Source of the DNA: JAMXLO01 sp963818775
GTDB taxonomy: Bacteria; Pseudomonadota; Alphaproteobacteria; Acetobacterales; Acetobacteraceae
DNA length: 64,000 bases
Direction: 5' to 3'
Assembly (NCBI GenBank): GCA_963818775.1
Contig: CAWFUF010000009.1
Coordinates: 1-64,000, forward strand
In this document: positions 1 to 8,322 of the stretch, piece after piece
How the letters are laid out: the number at the start of each line of letters is the position of its first letter
How positions within the stretch are numbered: position 1 is the first letter of the stretch
Notes under the pieces: model-generated
Seen by the model: only the letters and a program-made list of their open reading frames with translations
Database searches by the model: none
What the model was told of the DNA's origin: nothing
Position numbers and translations under genes: made by a program

Positions 1-232
1 GGGTTGAGTGGTTCGCCTGCCGCTACCACCTCGCGCAGCGCTACGGGCCGGGCGCCCAGGTCCTCCTGCAGCAACATCCGCCACACGGTCGGCGGAGCGA
101 AGAAGCCGGTGACCTTACGCTCGACCAACGTGTCGAGGAGCGCCCGCGCATCGAACCGCGGCTGGTTCAGCATCATGATCGTCGCGCCGGCGTTCCACGG
201 TGCAAAGAACGCCAAAAACGTGTGAGGACGAA
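1..232 (-). pseudogene. Acyl-CoA synthetase (AMP-binding) fragment
   Basis: The minus strand reads as an internal piece of an AMP-binding acyl-CoA synthetase. It has the family's FFAPWNAGAT stretch, then a run with APPTVWRMLLQEDL and ending VVAAGEPLN. The fragment runs off the left edge of the window. Upstream (above about position 232) the family similarity stops abruptly, with no start codon or N-terminal domain, so the 5' part looks lost by rearrangement. It lies beside a recombinase remnant and a truncated IS66, which fits decay at an insertion hotspot. The exact breakpoint is uncertain. Confidence 0.6.
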
Positions 233-500
233 CCTGGCGAATTGCTTGAGGCCGACACGGTTACAGAGTCGCGCGACCTGGAAACGACCATACGTGCATT
301 AATCGCCACAGTGGGCGCAAGTCGCGGCGCGTAGATTTATGCGCGAGACTCGGGGACCGTGCCTCAAATAGTGCCAGTCGCGCCCATCGAACCAGATAAC
401 AGCGACGCAACCTCAGCAACAGAGTGAAGCTTCTGCGCTCGGGCTGCTGTCCGCTCGTGGGCGCTGCAATCGGAACAGGGCCGTGCCAACACGATCGCCG
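233..500. other. Intergenic debris, no gene seen
   Basis: About 270 bases between the synthetase fragment and the recombinase C-terminus. No reading frame here resembles a protein I recognise, and no strong hairpin or repeat was noticed. Confidence 0.5.
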
Positions 501-507
501 CCAGCGC

Positions 508-768
508 CAGAAGCACAAACTGGCAAGAAAATCTGTATCACCCCATGTCCTGCGACACACGCTCGCAATGACGTTGTTACAGTCCGGAGTGGATCTTCTG
601 ACCATCCAGGCCTGGCTCGGGCATTCGCAAGTGGCAACCACACATCGCTACGCTGCAGCCGACGTCGAGATGATGCGCCGAGGCCTCGACATGGCCGGCG
701 TCTCCGGCAAGCTACCTGCCCGGTTCAAGCCAAAAGACGCGGTGCTACACCTCTTGGAGAGCATCTAA
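508..768 (+). pseudogene. Tyrosine recombinase, C-terminal remnant
   Basis: The frame ending at 768 carries the C-terminal catalytic half of a phage-type integrase: SPHVLRHT (the HxxR box), GVDLLTIQAWLGHSQVATT (the second His box) and HRYAA with the presumed nucleophilic Tyr. The N-terminal DNA-binding domain and the first catalytic Arg are missing. The upstream in-frame codons (424-507) do not resemble the family, so it is 5'-truncated. The LLQSGVDLLTIQAWLGH wording resembles integrases of tyrosine-recombinase insertion modules. The stop codon is followed directly by an inverted repeat that may be the element's end. Confidence 0.75.
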
Positions 769-834
769 TTATGTGGCGGCTCAGCCCACCCGTGCCCACA
801 AAATCACGGACCGCTCGGCGATGCCGCCACATAA
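769..834. repeat. 12-bp inverted repeat beside recombinase end
   Basis: TTATGTGGCGGC at 769-780 is matched perfectly by its reverse complement GCCGCCACATAA at 823-834, 42 bases apart. A degenerate third copy (GATTTTGTGGGCAC on the minus strand, about 800-813) lies between them. The repeat starts within 3 bases of the recombinase stop codon, and its other side abuts the point where IS66 tnpB similarity stops (about 853). This arrangement suggests recombinase binding sites at the end of a mobile module inserted into the IS66; that is an inference. Confidence 0.5.
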
Positions 835-852
835 TCACGCCCGACACATATG

Positions 853-989
853 AACGGATCGCCATCAAGCACCTGCGCGACACGTGCCGCCAAACCATCA
901 AATCCCAGGCGCATGCTGACAGGATGACAGGCCAGATACACCTTCGTACCCGGCACCATCGGAATCACGACAGGCTCCGCAACACGCAC
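853..989 (-). pseudogene. tnpB: IS66 TnpB (Orf2), 3'-truncated
   Basis: The minus-strand frame from 989 matches the start of IS66-family TnpB: VPGTKVYLACHPVSMRLGFDGLAARV followed by a VLDGDPF motif. Similarity ends after DPF at about 853; the next codons are unrelated and reach a stop at 804. A full TnpB is about 115 residues, so roughly 60% is missing. Its start overlaps the end of tnpA by 25 bases, the usual IS66 arrangement. Confidence 0.75.
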
Positions 990-1471
990 AGGACACGCCG
1001 CAGCGTCCGCTCATTGACGAACGCATCCACCCGAAGACGCGTCCCACATGGCAGGTCGATCTCGACCATCCCCGGGCGTTCGTCCATCGCCGGGCGCGCA
1101 TCCGCACCGCGATCCTGCGGCGCCTGCCCCACCAGCAGAGCGGACGAATTGAGCCTCCGAACTGTACCTTCGTCCTTAGGCTCCACAATCGCGCCGATCG
1201 AAAGAAACCCATCCGCCGCACCAGCGGGCGGTGCATCGGGCTGTGTCTGTTGTGCAGACGAAGATGCCTCTGAAGTCTCAGCCGTAGGCCGCGTTCCAAT
1301 CACTTTCCGCCAATTGAACACCTGATTCGAATTCAACCCGTGACGGCGCGCAACATCGGCAACCGACATGCCGGGACCAAACGCTTCCTCGACAATCCGC
1401 CGCTTCTCCTCAAGCGGCCACGAACGGCGCGAGACCTTCACCCTGTCGCTCGTCTCCGGCAATGCACTCAA
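965..1471 (-). CDS. tnpA: IS66 family TnpA (Orf1)
   Basis: A 168-residue protein with the IS66 Orf1 layout. An N-terminal helix-turn-helix lies at about residues 15-55 (EEKRRIVEEAF, then VADVARRHGLNSNQVFNWRK), followed by a Pro/Ala-rich linker. The C-terminal module has EIDLPCGTRLRVDAFVNE. TnpA is an accessory protein needed together with TnpB and TnpC for IS66 transposition. This copy is orphaned: TnpB is truncated and TnpC is absent nearby. No matching terminal inverted repeat was seen upstream. Confidence 0.8.
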   Translation of the reverse strand: MSALPETSDRVKVSRRSWPLEEKRRIVEEAFGPGMSVADVARRHGLNSNQVFNWRKVIGTRPTAETSEASSSAQQTQPDAPPAGAADGFLSIGAIVEPKDEGTVRRLNSSALLVGQAPQDRGADARPAMDERPGMVEIDLPCGTRLRVDAFVNERTLRRVLCVLRSLS

Positions 1472-1500
1472 CGGAACGTCCTATCCTGTGCAACCTGGCT

Positions 1501-1529
1501 AAGTGTCCACTACTCCTTGATGGACACTT
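1501..1529. repeat. 9-bp inverted repeat upstream of tnpA
   Basis: AAGTGTCCA (1501-1509) and TGGACACTT (1521-1529) form a perfect 9-bp inverted repeat with an 11-base loop, 30 bases upstream of the tnpA start. It could be an operator or a leftover insertion-sequence end; nothing in the sequence decides between them. Confidence 0.35.
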
Positions 1530-2160
1530 GCCGATCCTCACTATGACAATGAAGGCTCCCATATCTTGTGAGCACGACGGTAGGCGGCCATCAGTCCACG
1601 CTCACACGAGAATGGGCAAAACGTCCGCTGCAGCACTCATCGCGGACCCGCGCAAGGCGAGTGCGAAATTCAAGAGCAGAACGGGACGCAAGTCGTCATC
1701 GACCCGCAACCTGGATCTGCTGCGCTCCGGCTAGGGACCAAGGATCTTGGCAGCTTTCTTGAGGGTGGTCTTTCGCGCGTCCGGCTGTGGAACCGAACCC
1801 TGCGTCACAGCGCGGCCCGGCTGAGTGTCGGCCACTGGCCGAATCTGGAACGGCCGGTTTGGGTGCGCTACATCAACAAGCGGACGTTCGTTCATGTGGA
1901 TTGCTAACGGCAGGCCGCATCCATTTCGGATAATCGTCGCCTGAAATGCGTCGGAACTGGCGGCCAAACAGCGCGACTGGTACAGCGCTAACCGCAGTTC
2001 CGATGCATATGTGTCAGCAGGTTTGGTGGTTCGACGAGGAAAGCGCGCGGCCGAGACTGACAGGCCTCCCATCGGTCGAGCCCGGTCACGCACACCGCAG
2101 AGCCGATGAACCGAGAGAAGCGACTGGCCCCCGCGGCGGGAATTCCATACTTGACAAGTA
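1530..2160. other. Intergenic region without recognisable gene
   Basis: Several frames are open here, including a minus-strand one of about 150 codons at 1731-2180, but none has a recognisable motif, a convincing ribosome-binding site or a sensible composition. It probably represents decayed DNA between mobile-element fragments. Confidence 0.4.
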
Positions 2161-2237
2161 AGAGACCGTTTGAGACCCATTCAACGGCGGGTTCGGGCGT
2201 GATCCAAGCTTGTGATGTGGGACCCCAGCGACGCGTG
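2161..2237. repeat. 77-bp direct repeat, copy A
   Basis: This segment recurs at 2823-2899 in the same orientation with only a handful of differences. Shared blocks include GGTTCGGGCGTGAT, CAAGCTTGTGATGTGG and ACCCCAGCGACGCGTG. The two copies bracket the ridA gene. I do not recognise the sequence as a known insertion-sequence end. Confidence 0.8.
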
Positions 2238-2380
2238 ACCGGATGGTCGAATTTGAGAAGAAGACCAAGCGCCACTCGCGGAAGTTGGACCGCGCCAGAG
2301 TCCTGACGCCTATGTATGTGGCGCGGTAAATGACCCTGATCCCTATTCTCTCTGCTCCCGTGAGCTGCTGCCGGCCGAGG

Positions 2381-2782
2381 TCAGTCCTTCGTGACCGCCA
2401 CGCAATCGACCTCGACGTCGAAGGGCCCGGTCCACTCAGGCACGCAGAAGAAGATGCGGGCTGGGGGGTTTTTCGGGAAGTAGCGCTTGTAGACTTCGTT
2501 GAAGGCCTTGAACCGGTCCGCCGAGATGCACAGCACATTGCACTTCAGCACATGCTCGAGGTCCGACCCGGCGGCCTCCAGCGCCTTCTTCACCTGCTCC
2601 AGGATCAGCTCAACCTGGCGCTCGAACGGGGCGTGGACGAGGATCTCGCCGGTCTCAGGATCGAAGGGCGGCATCCCCGAGACGAACACCATGTTGCCGG
2701 CGCGGGTGCAGGTGGACACCGGCGCGCCCCACTTCTCGAAATTGCTGTCAATCGGCTCGACCCGGATGATCTCTCGTTGCAT
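2381..2782 (-). CDS. RidA family (YjgF/YER057c/UK114) protein
   Basis: A 133-residue single-domain protein of the RidA family. It has the VFVSGMPPFDPETGE stretch, the central QVELILEQVKKALEAAGSDLEHVLK helix and the C-terminal PPARIFFCV region with the Arg that binds the carboxylate in RidA proteins. RidA enzymes hydrolyse reactive enamine/imine intermediates; divergent members act in specific catabolic pathways as trimers. The neighbouring aldo/keto reductase, CMD-like protein and flavin monooxygenase on the same strand suggest a catabolic role. Direct repeats flank the gene, so the segment may have moved or been duplicated. The substrate cannot be told from sequence. Confidence 0.85.
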   Translation of the reverse strand: MQREIIRVEPIDSNFEKWGAPVSTCTRAGNMVFVSGMPPFDPETGEILVHAPFERQVELILEQVKKALEAAGSDLEHVLKCNVLCISADRFKAFNEVYKRYFPKNPPARIFFCVPEWTGPFDVEVDCVAVTKD

Positions 2783-2822
2783 GCGTCCGTTCCTGGTCCA
2801 TGTGTGGCCAATCTGAGGTCTT

Positions 2823-2899
2823 AGAGACCGTTGGAGAACCCATTGAACGGCAGGTTCGGGCGTGATTCAAGCTTGTGATGTGGACCCCAGCGACGCGTG
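2823..2899. repeat. 77-bp direct repeat, copy B
   Basis: Second copy of the segment at 2161-2237, in direct orientation. It overlaps the 3' end of the small minus-strand ORF starting at 3196 and lies 40 bases upstream of the ridA start codon, so it may carry part of the ridA promoter. Confidence 0.8.
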
Positions 2900-3196
2900 C
2901 GTTCTAGCCGTCTGATCAATCAGCGCGTTGATCGCGTCCCACTGTGTGTCAGTCACGCAGGGATGGCCTTCGCCGCCGACCGCGAAGCAGTCCCCCAGTG
3001 CGTACAGCTCGGCGATCAATTCTAACCTTACCAGGATCGGTCTGCCGCGCGGTGCCGTGGCAGCCGCATCGGCCAGCGCTGGCCGCAGCCGACTGAGCAG
3101 TTGTGGTCTGATCGGCGCGTCGTCATTGCAGACCGCCGCCTCAAAGCCCGTGCGCAAGGCGGAGAATAGGCTTGGCTCAACGCGAAGTGTGATCAT
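2867..3196 (-). CDS. Hypothetical protein, 109 aa
   Basis: A possible small protein starting MITLRVEPSLF, with a GT-rich purine stretch (GGTGGGGGC) upstream of the ATG. It looks mostly helical and has no motif I recognise. The reading frame extends a further 19 codons upstream to 3253, but that part looks non-coding. Its last codons fall in direct-repeat copy B. It may be a real hypothetical gene or a fortuitous GC-rich frame. Confidence 0.35.
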   Translation of the reverse strand: MITLRVEPSLFSALRTGFEAAVCNDDAPIRPQLLSRLRPALADAAATAPRGRPILVRLELIAELYALGDCFAVGGEGHPCVTDTQWDAINALIDQTARTHASLGSTSQA

Positions 3197-3332
3197 GGCG
3201 CCCCCACCGCGTCGCCCGCGATGACCCCATTTGGTCATTGGTCGAACGGCCAAGTAGGCAAACCCTTACCACCTTTTCCGTGTCGCGCGATCTCACAGAA
3301 GCTTCGGATGCCGAACCAAGGACCAGTTCAGC

Positions 3333-4313
3333 TCAGACAAAACCAACAACCGCGTGGGGGACGTAAGGCTCCTCCAGAGCTGTGATCTCGTCGCCCGATA
3401 GTCTCAGATTCACCGACGCGACGGCATCGTCGAGATGCTCGAGCTTGGTGGCGCCCACGATCGGCGCAGTGACGATCGGCTTGGCCAGCAGCCAGGCGAG
3501 GGCCACCTGTGCGCGAGGGATCCCGCGCGCCGCTGCGACCTGCGCGACGCGATCGATGACTTTCCTGTCGGCCTCTTCGGTCTTTGCGAATAGCCGTCGG
3601 AACGCCTCGTCAGTCTCGGTGCGCACGCTGCTGTAGTCCCAATTGCGGGTCAGCCGGCCGCGCGCCTGCGGACTCCATGGGATGACCGCGATGCCTTCCG
3701 CGGCACAGAGCGGCAGCATCTCGCGTTCCTCCTCGCGGTAAAGCAGGTTGACGAGGTTCTGCATGGAGACGAAGCGGGTCCAGCCGTGGCGCTCGGCGAT
3801 GCTGAGGGCGCGGGCGAACTGCCAGGCGTGCATGGAGGAGGCGCCGATATAGCGGGCCTTACCCACCTTCACGACGTCGTGCAGCGCTTCCAGCGTCTCT
3901 TCGATCGGTGTGTCATAGTCCCAGCGATGAATCTGGTAGAGGTCGACGTAATCGGTGCCGAGGCGTTGGAGGCTGGCGTCGATCTCAACCATGATTGCCT
4001 TGCGTGACAGGCCAGCGCCGTTCGGGCCGGGGCGCATCCGGCCATAGACTTTCGTGGCGATCACGACCTCCTCGCGGCGGGCGAAGTCCTTGATCGCCCG
4101 GCCGAGGATCTCCTCGCTGCTGCCCAGCGAGTAGCGGTTCGCCGTGTCGAAAAAATTGATGCCAGCTTCGAGCGCGCGTTTGATAAACGGGCGGCTCGCT
4201 GCCTCGTCGAGCGACCACGCGTGGTTGCCGCGATTGGACCCGCCGTAGCTCATGCAGCCGAGGCAGATGCGCGAGACGTCGAGGCCTGTGCGGCCGAGCT
4301 TCACATATTCCAA
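3333..4313 (-). CDS. Aldo/keto reductase
   Basis: A 326-residue NADPH-dependent aldo/keto reductase with a full (beta/alpha)8 layout. The catalytic tetrad is visible: Asp and Tyr in FFDTANRYSLGSSEEILG, Lys in VVIATKV and His in LYQIHRWDYD. The cofactor-binding end has APIVGATKLEHLDDAV. The family start pattern EYVKLGRTGLDVSR is preceded by TTG at 4313 with an AGGGGG stretch upstream, so I prefer that start; an ATG at 4382 would add an atypical 23-residue leader. It follows the CMD-like gene on the same strand with a gap of about 110 bases and may share its transcript. Confidence 0.88.
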   Translation of the reverse strand: MEYVKLGRTGLDVSRICLGCMSYGGSNRGNHAWSLDEAASRPFIKRALEAGINFFDTANRYSLGSSEEILGRAIKDFARREEVVIATKVYGRMRPGPNGAGLSRKAIMVEIDASLQRLGTDYVDLYQIHRWDYDTPIEETLEALHDVVKVGKARYIGASSMHAWQFARALSIAERHGWTRFVSMQNLVNLLYREEEREMLPLCAAEGIAVIPWSPQARGRLTRNWDYSSVRTETDEAFRRLFAKTEEADRKVIDRVAQVAAARGIPRAQVALAWLLAKPIVTAPIVGATKLEHLDDAVASVNLRLSGDEITALEEPYVPHAVVGFV

Positions 4314-4424
4314 GATGGACCCCCTATGCTGACCGGAACGGCGAAGAGGCGCGGAAGGCGCCGAGGGCGGCGTACTCCACACTCATCGTGTCGGGAAAGG
4401 AGACGGCGCTGGGCGCCACCCCAC

Positions 4425-5015
4425 TCAGCGCGCCATGCCGGTGGCCCCGGCGGGCACGTCGTAGAATGCCAGGGTCATCGCGACGCTGCTGTAGTGGCCC
4501 ATCAAAGTGATGGCGTCGGTGATGCCCACATGGTCGAGTGCCTTGACCGCGCGATCGTAGAGGCCGCGTGGGACCCAGCGCGCATTTGCGAGCGCCATCG
4601 CCATTTCGTAGACAACCTGCTCGCGTTCGTCCGCGAATGATGTTTGTAGGCCGGCAATGATTGCTTCGACCTTTTCAGCGGGCAGCCCGACCTCCTTGCC
4701 GCGCCGCTCATGCGCGCTGGTCGGATAGGCCGAGTGAAATCTGCTGGTGATGACACAGACGGCGATCTCGCGCTCGCGCTCGGTGAGGGAGTAACGGCCG
4801 GCGTGGAAATGGGCGCCAAATGGCCCCGCGACTTTCGCTAGATTCGGATTGTGTACCCAGATCTTGCTCGGCCCGGGGAGCCCGCCGCGGCTCTCGATCA
4901 TTGCGCGGTAGCCCTCCTGCTGCTCCGGCGTCATTTGTTCAAAGGGGATCTCAGCATAACGACCAAAGGTTGGCGTATCAGGCATTTTGGTTTCCTTCCC
5001 GGGTTGCGCGGTCAT
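4425..5015 (-). CDS. Carboxymuconolactone decarboxylase-like protein
   Basis: A CMD/AhpD-like helical protein of 196 residues. The family core is visible in LTEREREIAVCVITSRFHSAY, then AHERRGKEVGL and a GHYSSVAMTLAFYDVP tail. The second Cys of an AhpD CxxC is absent, so peroxidase activity is unlikely; a lyase, isomerase or binding role is more plausible. Two starts compete. The ATG at 5015 overlaps the upstream stop codon as ATGA, suggesting translational coupling. The ATG at 4985 has a clear GGAAGG ribosome-binding site. It belongs to the operon with the flavin monooxygenase. Confidence 0.82.
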   Translation of the reverse strand: MTAQPGKETKMPDTPTFGRYAEIPFEQMTPEQQEGYRAMIESRGGLPGPSKIWVHNPNLAKVAGPFGAHFHAGRYSLTEREREIAVCVITSRFHSAYPTSAHERRGKEVGLPAEKVEAIIAGLQTSFADEREQVVYEMAMALANARWVPRGLYDRAVKALDHVGITDAITLMGHYSSVAMTLAFYDVPAGATGMAR

Positions 5016-6022
5016 GTGTTGGGGCTGAGCTGTGGACGGACCTCTTCGGCGAGGAGGTGCAACTGTTCAAGCGCGAGGCTGTTCGGCATTCCGGGCCAAT
5101 GGATCGAGGCGACCAGGTGATTCACCCCGAGCCGGTGGTTGAGACCATTGAGTTGATCTGCGACCTCCCCCGGCGAGCCCAGCAGGAAGCGATCTTCCAG
5201 CAATTCATCGAAGGCGTGATCGAAATCGTCCCCGTCGGGCATTACCTTGTCCTGACCCCAGGCACGATAGGCCTTGTATTTCTCCTCAAGGTAGGGCTGT
5301 GCGAGACGGATCGCCTCGGCGCGCGTCTTCGCCACGAAAACCTCCCGCCGCATCGGTACTTCGCTGGGGAATGGCCGACCGAACTCGTCGAGCGCCCGCT
5401 TGTACAACTCCATCTGCCGCTCGATCGTTGCCAGTGTGTTGTGCGGGTTGATATACCAACAATCGCCGATCCGGGCCGCGCGCCGGATCGCGACATCGGC
5501 ATTGGCGCCGATCCAGATCGGAGGGGTTGGTTTCTGCAACGGCTTCACGGGACAGGTCGCGTGGTCGAGTTCGAAATCCGAACCCTTCATCGTGACGAAG
5601 TCCTCAGACCATAGTCGGCGGACAGCGGTAAGGCATTCCTCAAAGCGTGCGCCAAGCCGGCCACGCGGCACGCCAAAAGCTTTGAACTCGACATCGCGGT
5701 AGCCGATTCCGGCGCCGAAGACCAGCTTGCCGCCGCACAGGAGGTCGAGCGTCGCCAGTTGTTCGGCCAGATCAAGTGGCTTGTGCAACGGCACCAGCAC
5801 GAGGCCGCAGATGATCCGCAGGCGTGGCGCGATCGCGGCGCAATAGGAGAGAAACGGGATCTGCTGCACGGACTCGAACGGATGCGCGCTGAAATGCGAA
5901 CCCTTGACGATGCCGTCAAAGCCGAGACTGTCGGCGCATCGCACCAGGTCGAGGTCGTCTCGCAGGTGCTGAACCGTGTCGCCGGGCGGATGCTGGCCGC
6001 GAACGATCAGGCTGAGCTTCAT
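5012..6022 (-). CDS. LLM-class flavin-dependent monooxygenase
   Basis: A 336-residue luciferase-like (bacterial luciferase/F420-type TIM barrel) oxidoreductase. Features include the N-terminal LGFDGIVKGSHF, the GKLVFGAGIGYRDVEFKAFGV block and the TPPIWIGANADVAIRRAARIGDCW block typical of the family. The C-terminal GSPGEVADQL contacts the flavin phosphate in relatives. It probably oxidises a small organic substrate with reduced FMN from a partner reductase. Its ATG overlaps the stop of an upstream 27-codon ORF, and its own stop overlaps the CMD gene start. The operon order is therefore small ORF, monooxygenase, CMD, then the reductase. Confidence 0.9.
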   Translation of the reverse strand: MKLSLIVRGQHPPGDTVQHLRDDLDLVRCADSLGFDGIVKGSHFSAHPFESVQQIPFLSYCAAIAPRLRIICGLVLVPLHKPLDLAEQLATLDLLCGGKLVFGAGIGYRDVEFKAFGVPRGRLGARFEECLTAVRRLWSEDFVTMKGSDFELDHATCPVKPLQKPTPPIWIGANADVAIRRAARIGDCWYINPHNTLATIERQMELYKRALDEFGRPFPSEVPMRREVFVAKTRAEAIRLAQPYLEEKYKAYRAWGQDKVMPDGDDFDHAFDELLEDRFLLGSPGEVADQLNGLNHRLGVNHLVASIHWPGMPNSLALEQLHLLAEEVRPQLSPNT

Positions 6023-6102
6023 CGTCCCGATGCCTCCGCTATGCCCATCTCGGCCAGTTCGTCGAGAGCGAGGCCGCTGATCCGGAGATTGATGTCAAAC
6101 AT
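6019..6102 (-). CDS. Short leader ORF, 27 aa
   Basis: An ATG at 6102 opens a 27-codon frame (MFDINLRISGLALDELAEMG, then seven more residues). It has a GGGGAG ribosome-binding site about 9 bases upstream. Its TGA overlaps the ATG of the flavin monooxygenase as ATGA. This fits a translated leader that couples initiation of the monooxygenase, or a tiny protein of the operon. No regulatory codon runs are seen. Confidence 0.5.
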   Translation of the reverse strand: MFDINLRISGLALDELAEMGIAEASGR

Positions 6103-7308
6103 GACAATAGCTCCCCTACGCCCCCAGGCGTCAAAAGGCTTGCTGGCCCGGACGGGGTTGAGCAACGAACGGGCGCCTTGCTCGAGCACGTGCCCCATCG
6201 GGAAGGGCGGCCCGCGTCTTCAGGCCGAGCAAACCCGGTCGTCGCGGTGATAGCAGAACAGCACGACCCGTGTGAGTACGCCGACCGGGGCCCCGGCGCG
6301 CAGCGTTACCGCCGCCTCGCTGCGGCGTGCGGCATCCAGTGCGGCAAGGCGTCCTCGGGCCAGCGTGAAGAAGTTTGCCAGTGCCGCGCGCACGTCGTTG
6401 CGGTCGCGTCCTATGCTGTTCAGATTCGGCCGGAATGTTGGACCAGAGAATGCGCATCGTCATCCTGTCGTTACTCGTCGCTTGTGGTTGCACCCCATAG
6501 TGCCACCGTGTCGCGTTCTCGCACATGCAGTCCTGAAGGATGGTCGAGGCGCGACCGGCATTGGCGCAAACGGCGGCTGAGAACCAATAGGACAAGGATC
6601 TCGTTGAGCCGATCCGCACGGGGCGTGTTCCGGGACGCGGTGCCGATATGCTGTCGCGGCGTGCGCGCAGGTCGAACCGGTCTTGGTGGAGGTGGTGCCC
6701 GGACACTGCAAGGCGTGCATCCGAGATGATGTTTTGTGAGGAGTGTTTGGTTGCCGCGCACGAGCGCCCAGTCATCCGAAGCGCAGCAACTTTCGCCGAC
6801 ACCAGGGGATGTGTCCTGGAGGCACTATTTCATCGACGCGTGCCGTCGCGTCGTTATGCGGCTGGAGGTCCGTAGTGCGATTACAGGTCATAGCGCGAGG
6901 ATGGACGAAAGCGCCGGCTATAAAGACGGCATGGCGTCCTTTGCGCAAGGTCCTCAACGTCTACATGGCGAAGGTGCCGCGCCCTCTGGACTCGCCTAAC
7001 GCCCCGGCGGAGACTAAATCGGAGAACGAGCGCTGGGAGCGGCGGGTAAGCATGTAAAGCGTCAGGCCCGATCGGCCCCGCATTCTTCAGAGGAATGCAA
7101 GCTACTCCCGACTGGCTTCAGCTCTGATGGCCGGCAGTGGTCTATCACCCGGAGTATGCTGCGCTTGGCCCAGCTGTCATAGCGAAAGGCAGCAATCAGT
7201 GGCTTTCTGCGTGGAAGCTGGCAGAAGCACGCCAGCATGAACCGCCGCATTGGAAATCGCGCGGCTACGAAGGCCCATTTCAACCATCTCGGTTCTCGGC
7301 GCGTGATT
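6103..7308. other. 1.2-kb stretch with no recognisable gene
   Basis: Open frames occur on both strands (for example a minus-strand one at 6131-6802), but they are Arg-rich, lack family motifs and have no good start sites. The composition fits decayed coding DNA. The promoter for the operon starting at 6102 should lie in its first 100-200 bases; no clear -35/-10 pair was recognised. Confidence 0.45.
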
Positions 7309-8319
7309 TCAGTTCATATCGAACGGCGGATATTCCCGGAATACGTTGGCGGCGGTGACCAGGATATGCTGCGTCACGGTGCGCGGCGGCAGCGTCTCGC
7401 CGGCGAGCAGGCGCAAGACGAGCGGCAGCACGTCATAGCCGTAGCGGTCCATGTAATAGGCGACTGAGCCGAGTACCACGCTCGCGCGGTTATTGGGGTT
7501 GATCTCCTTTTTCTCGCTGGCGCCGCCATGGATGTTTCGGTCAAGCCCCTGGCTGACGATGATGCAGTCGCTCTGCCGCCGGTTCATTTCGACGGCATTC
7601 TTCGCGTAGACGGCAGCCAGGTCGTCGAGAGTAGCGATCAGTAGCCGTTGGTCGCGTTGCGTCTGCAAGAATTTTGTCAACAATGCGTCGGCGCGCACCG
7701 ACTGTCCGCCGGTATCGAGCGATGCAAGCTTCAGCGTAGGCAGCGACTCGCGAACGCCTTCGTTGATGCCCTGGATGCGATCGCTGACGACAGGGCCAGG
7801 ATCGGCGAGGTCTCCGATGAGCACTCCGAGTACCCCTTCGTCTGACCAGGTGTCGCGCGCGAATGCACCAAGCGCGCGCCCGGCGATGCGGCCGGCGGCC
7901 AGATTGTCGGGTCCATAGAGCGGCGCGCCGGGCAGCGGATCGACCAGCGCAAGCGCGGGGATACCGGCGGCTGCAAGGCGGTGGGCGATCTCGGCATTCG
8001 CATCGCCGTCGGCGTTATATTCGATCAACAGATCGACACGCGCGGCAATCGCTGCCTCGGCATTGGTTACGGCGCGCGCCGGGTCGCCCGCATTGTCGAA
8101 ATACACCATATCGATCGGCAGCGTGCGCGCCGCAAGCTCGAAGCTGTGCCGCAACTCCGCGCCGGAGAAGCCAAGCCCCTCCAGCGTCACACCTGGCGTC
8201 TCATCGAGGTTGGCGAGGGCGATACGAAAACGCCGCGTCTCAGCTCGTGCAAAGTCTAGACCGAATGCAAGCACTCCGGCCAGAAACGTCCGGCGCCGCA
8301 GCACCAGCCGCGGCGCCAT
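7309..8319 (-). CDS. Sugar-type ABC transporter substrate-binding protein
   Basis: A 336-residue exported protein. The N-terminus has a twin-arginine-like signal (LVLRRRTFLAGVLAFG, cleavage after ARA). It then resembles the Peripla_BP_4 fold of sugar-binding proteins, with RFRIALANLDETPGV, FDNAGDPARAVTNAEAAIAARVDLLI and the later RVDLLIEYNADGDAN switch region. The C-terminal VVLGSVAYYMDRYGYDVLPLVLRLLAGE matches the hinge/closing segment. No permease or ATPase genes accompany it; instead its ATG begins only 3 bases after the stop of the cyclase gene. It may be an orphan binding protein or a sensor for that enzyme's substrate or product. Confidence 0.75.
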   Translation of the reverse strand: MAPRLVLRRRTFLAGVLAFGLDFARAETRRFRIALANLDETPGVTLEGLGFSGAELRHSFELAARTLPIDMVYFDNAGDPARAVTNAEAAIAARVDLLIEYNADGDANAEIAHRLAAAGIPALALVDPLPGAPLYGPDNLAAGRIAGRALGAFARDTWSDEGVLGVLIGDLADPGPVVSDRIQGINEGVRESLPTLKLASLDTGGQSVRADALLTKFLQTQRDQRLLIATLDDLAAVYAKNAVEMNRRQSDCIIVSQGLDRNIHGGASEKKEINPNNRASVVLGSVAYYMDRYGYDVLPLVLRLLAGETLPPRTVTQHILVTAANVFREYPPFDMN

Positions 8320-8322
8320 GCG

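Noticed and set aside
1731..2180. A 149-codon minus-strand frame
   Set aside because: No family resemblance, and the repeat copy at 2161 crosses its start; probably non-coding.
2243..2329. A 28-codon plus-strand ORF (MVEFEKKTKRHSRK...) next to repeat copy A
   Set aside because: Basic and slightly like DUF3606-type peptides, but too short and without a ribosome-binding site to call.
6131..6802. A 223-codon minus-strand frame in the 6.1-7.3 kb gap
   Set aside because: Composition is Arg/Pro-rich, no recognised motif and no good start; I could not support a gene.
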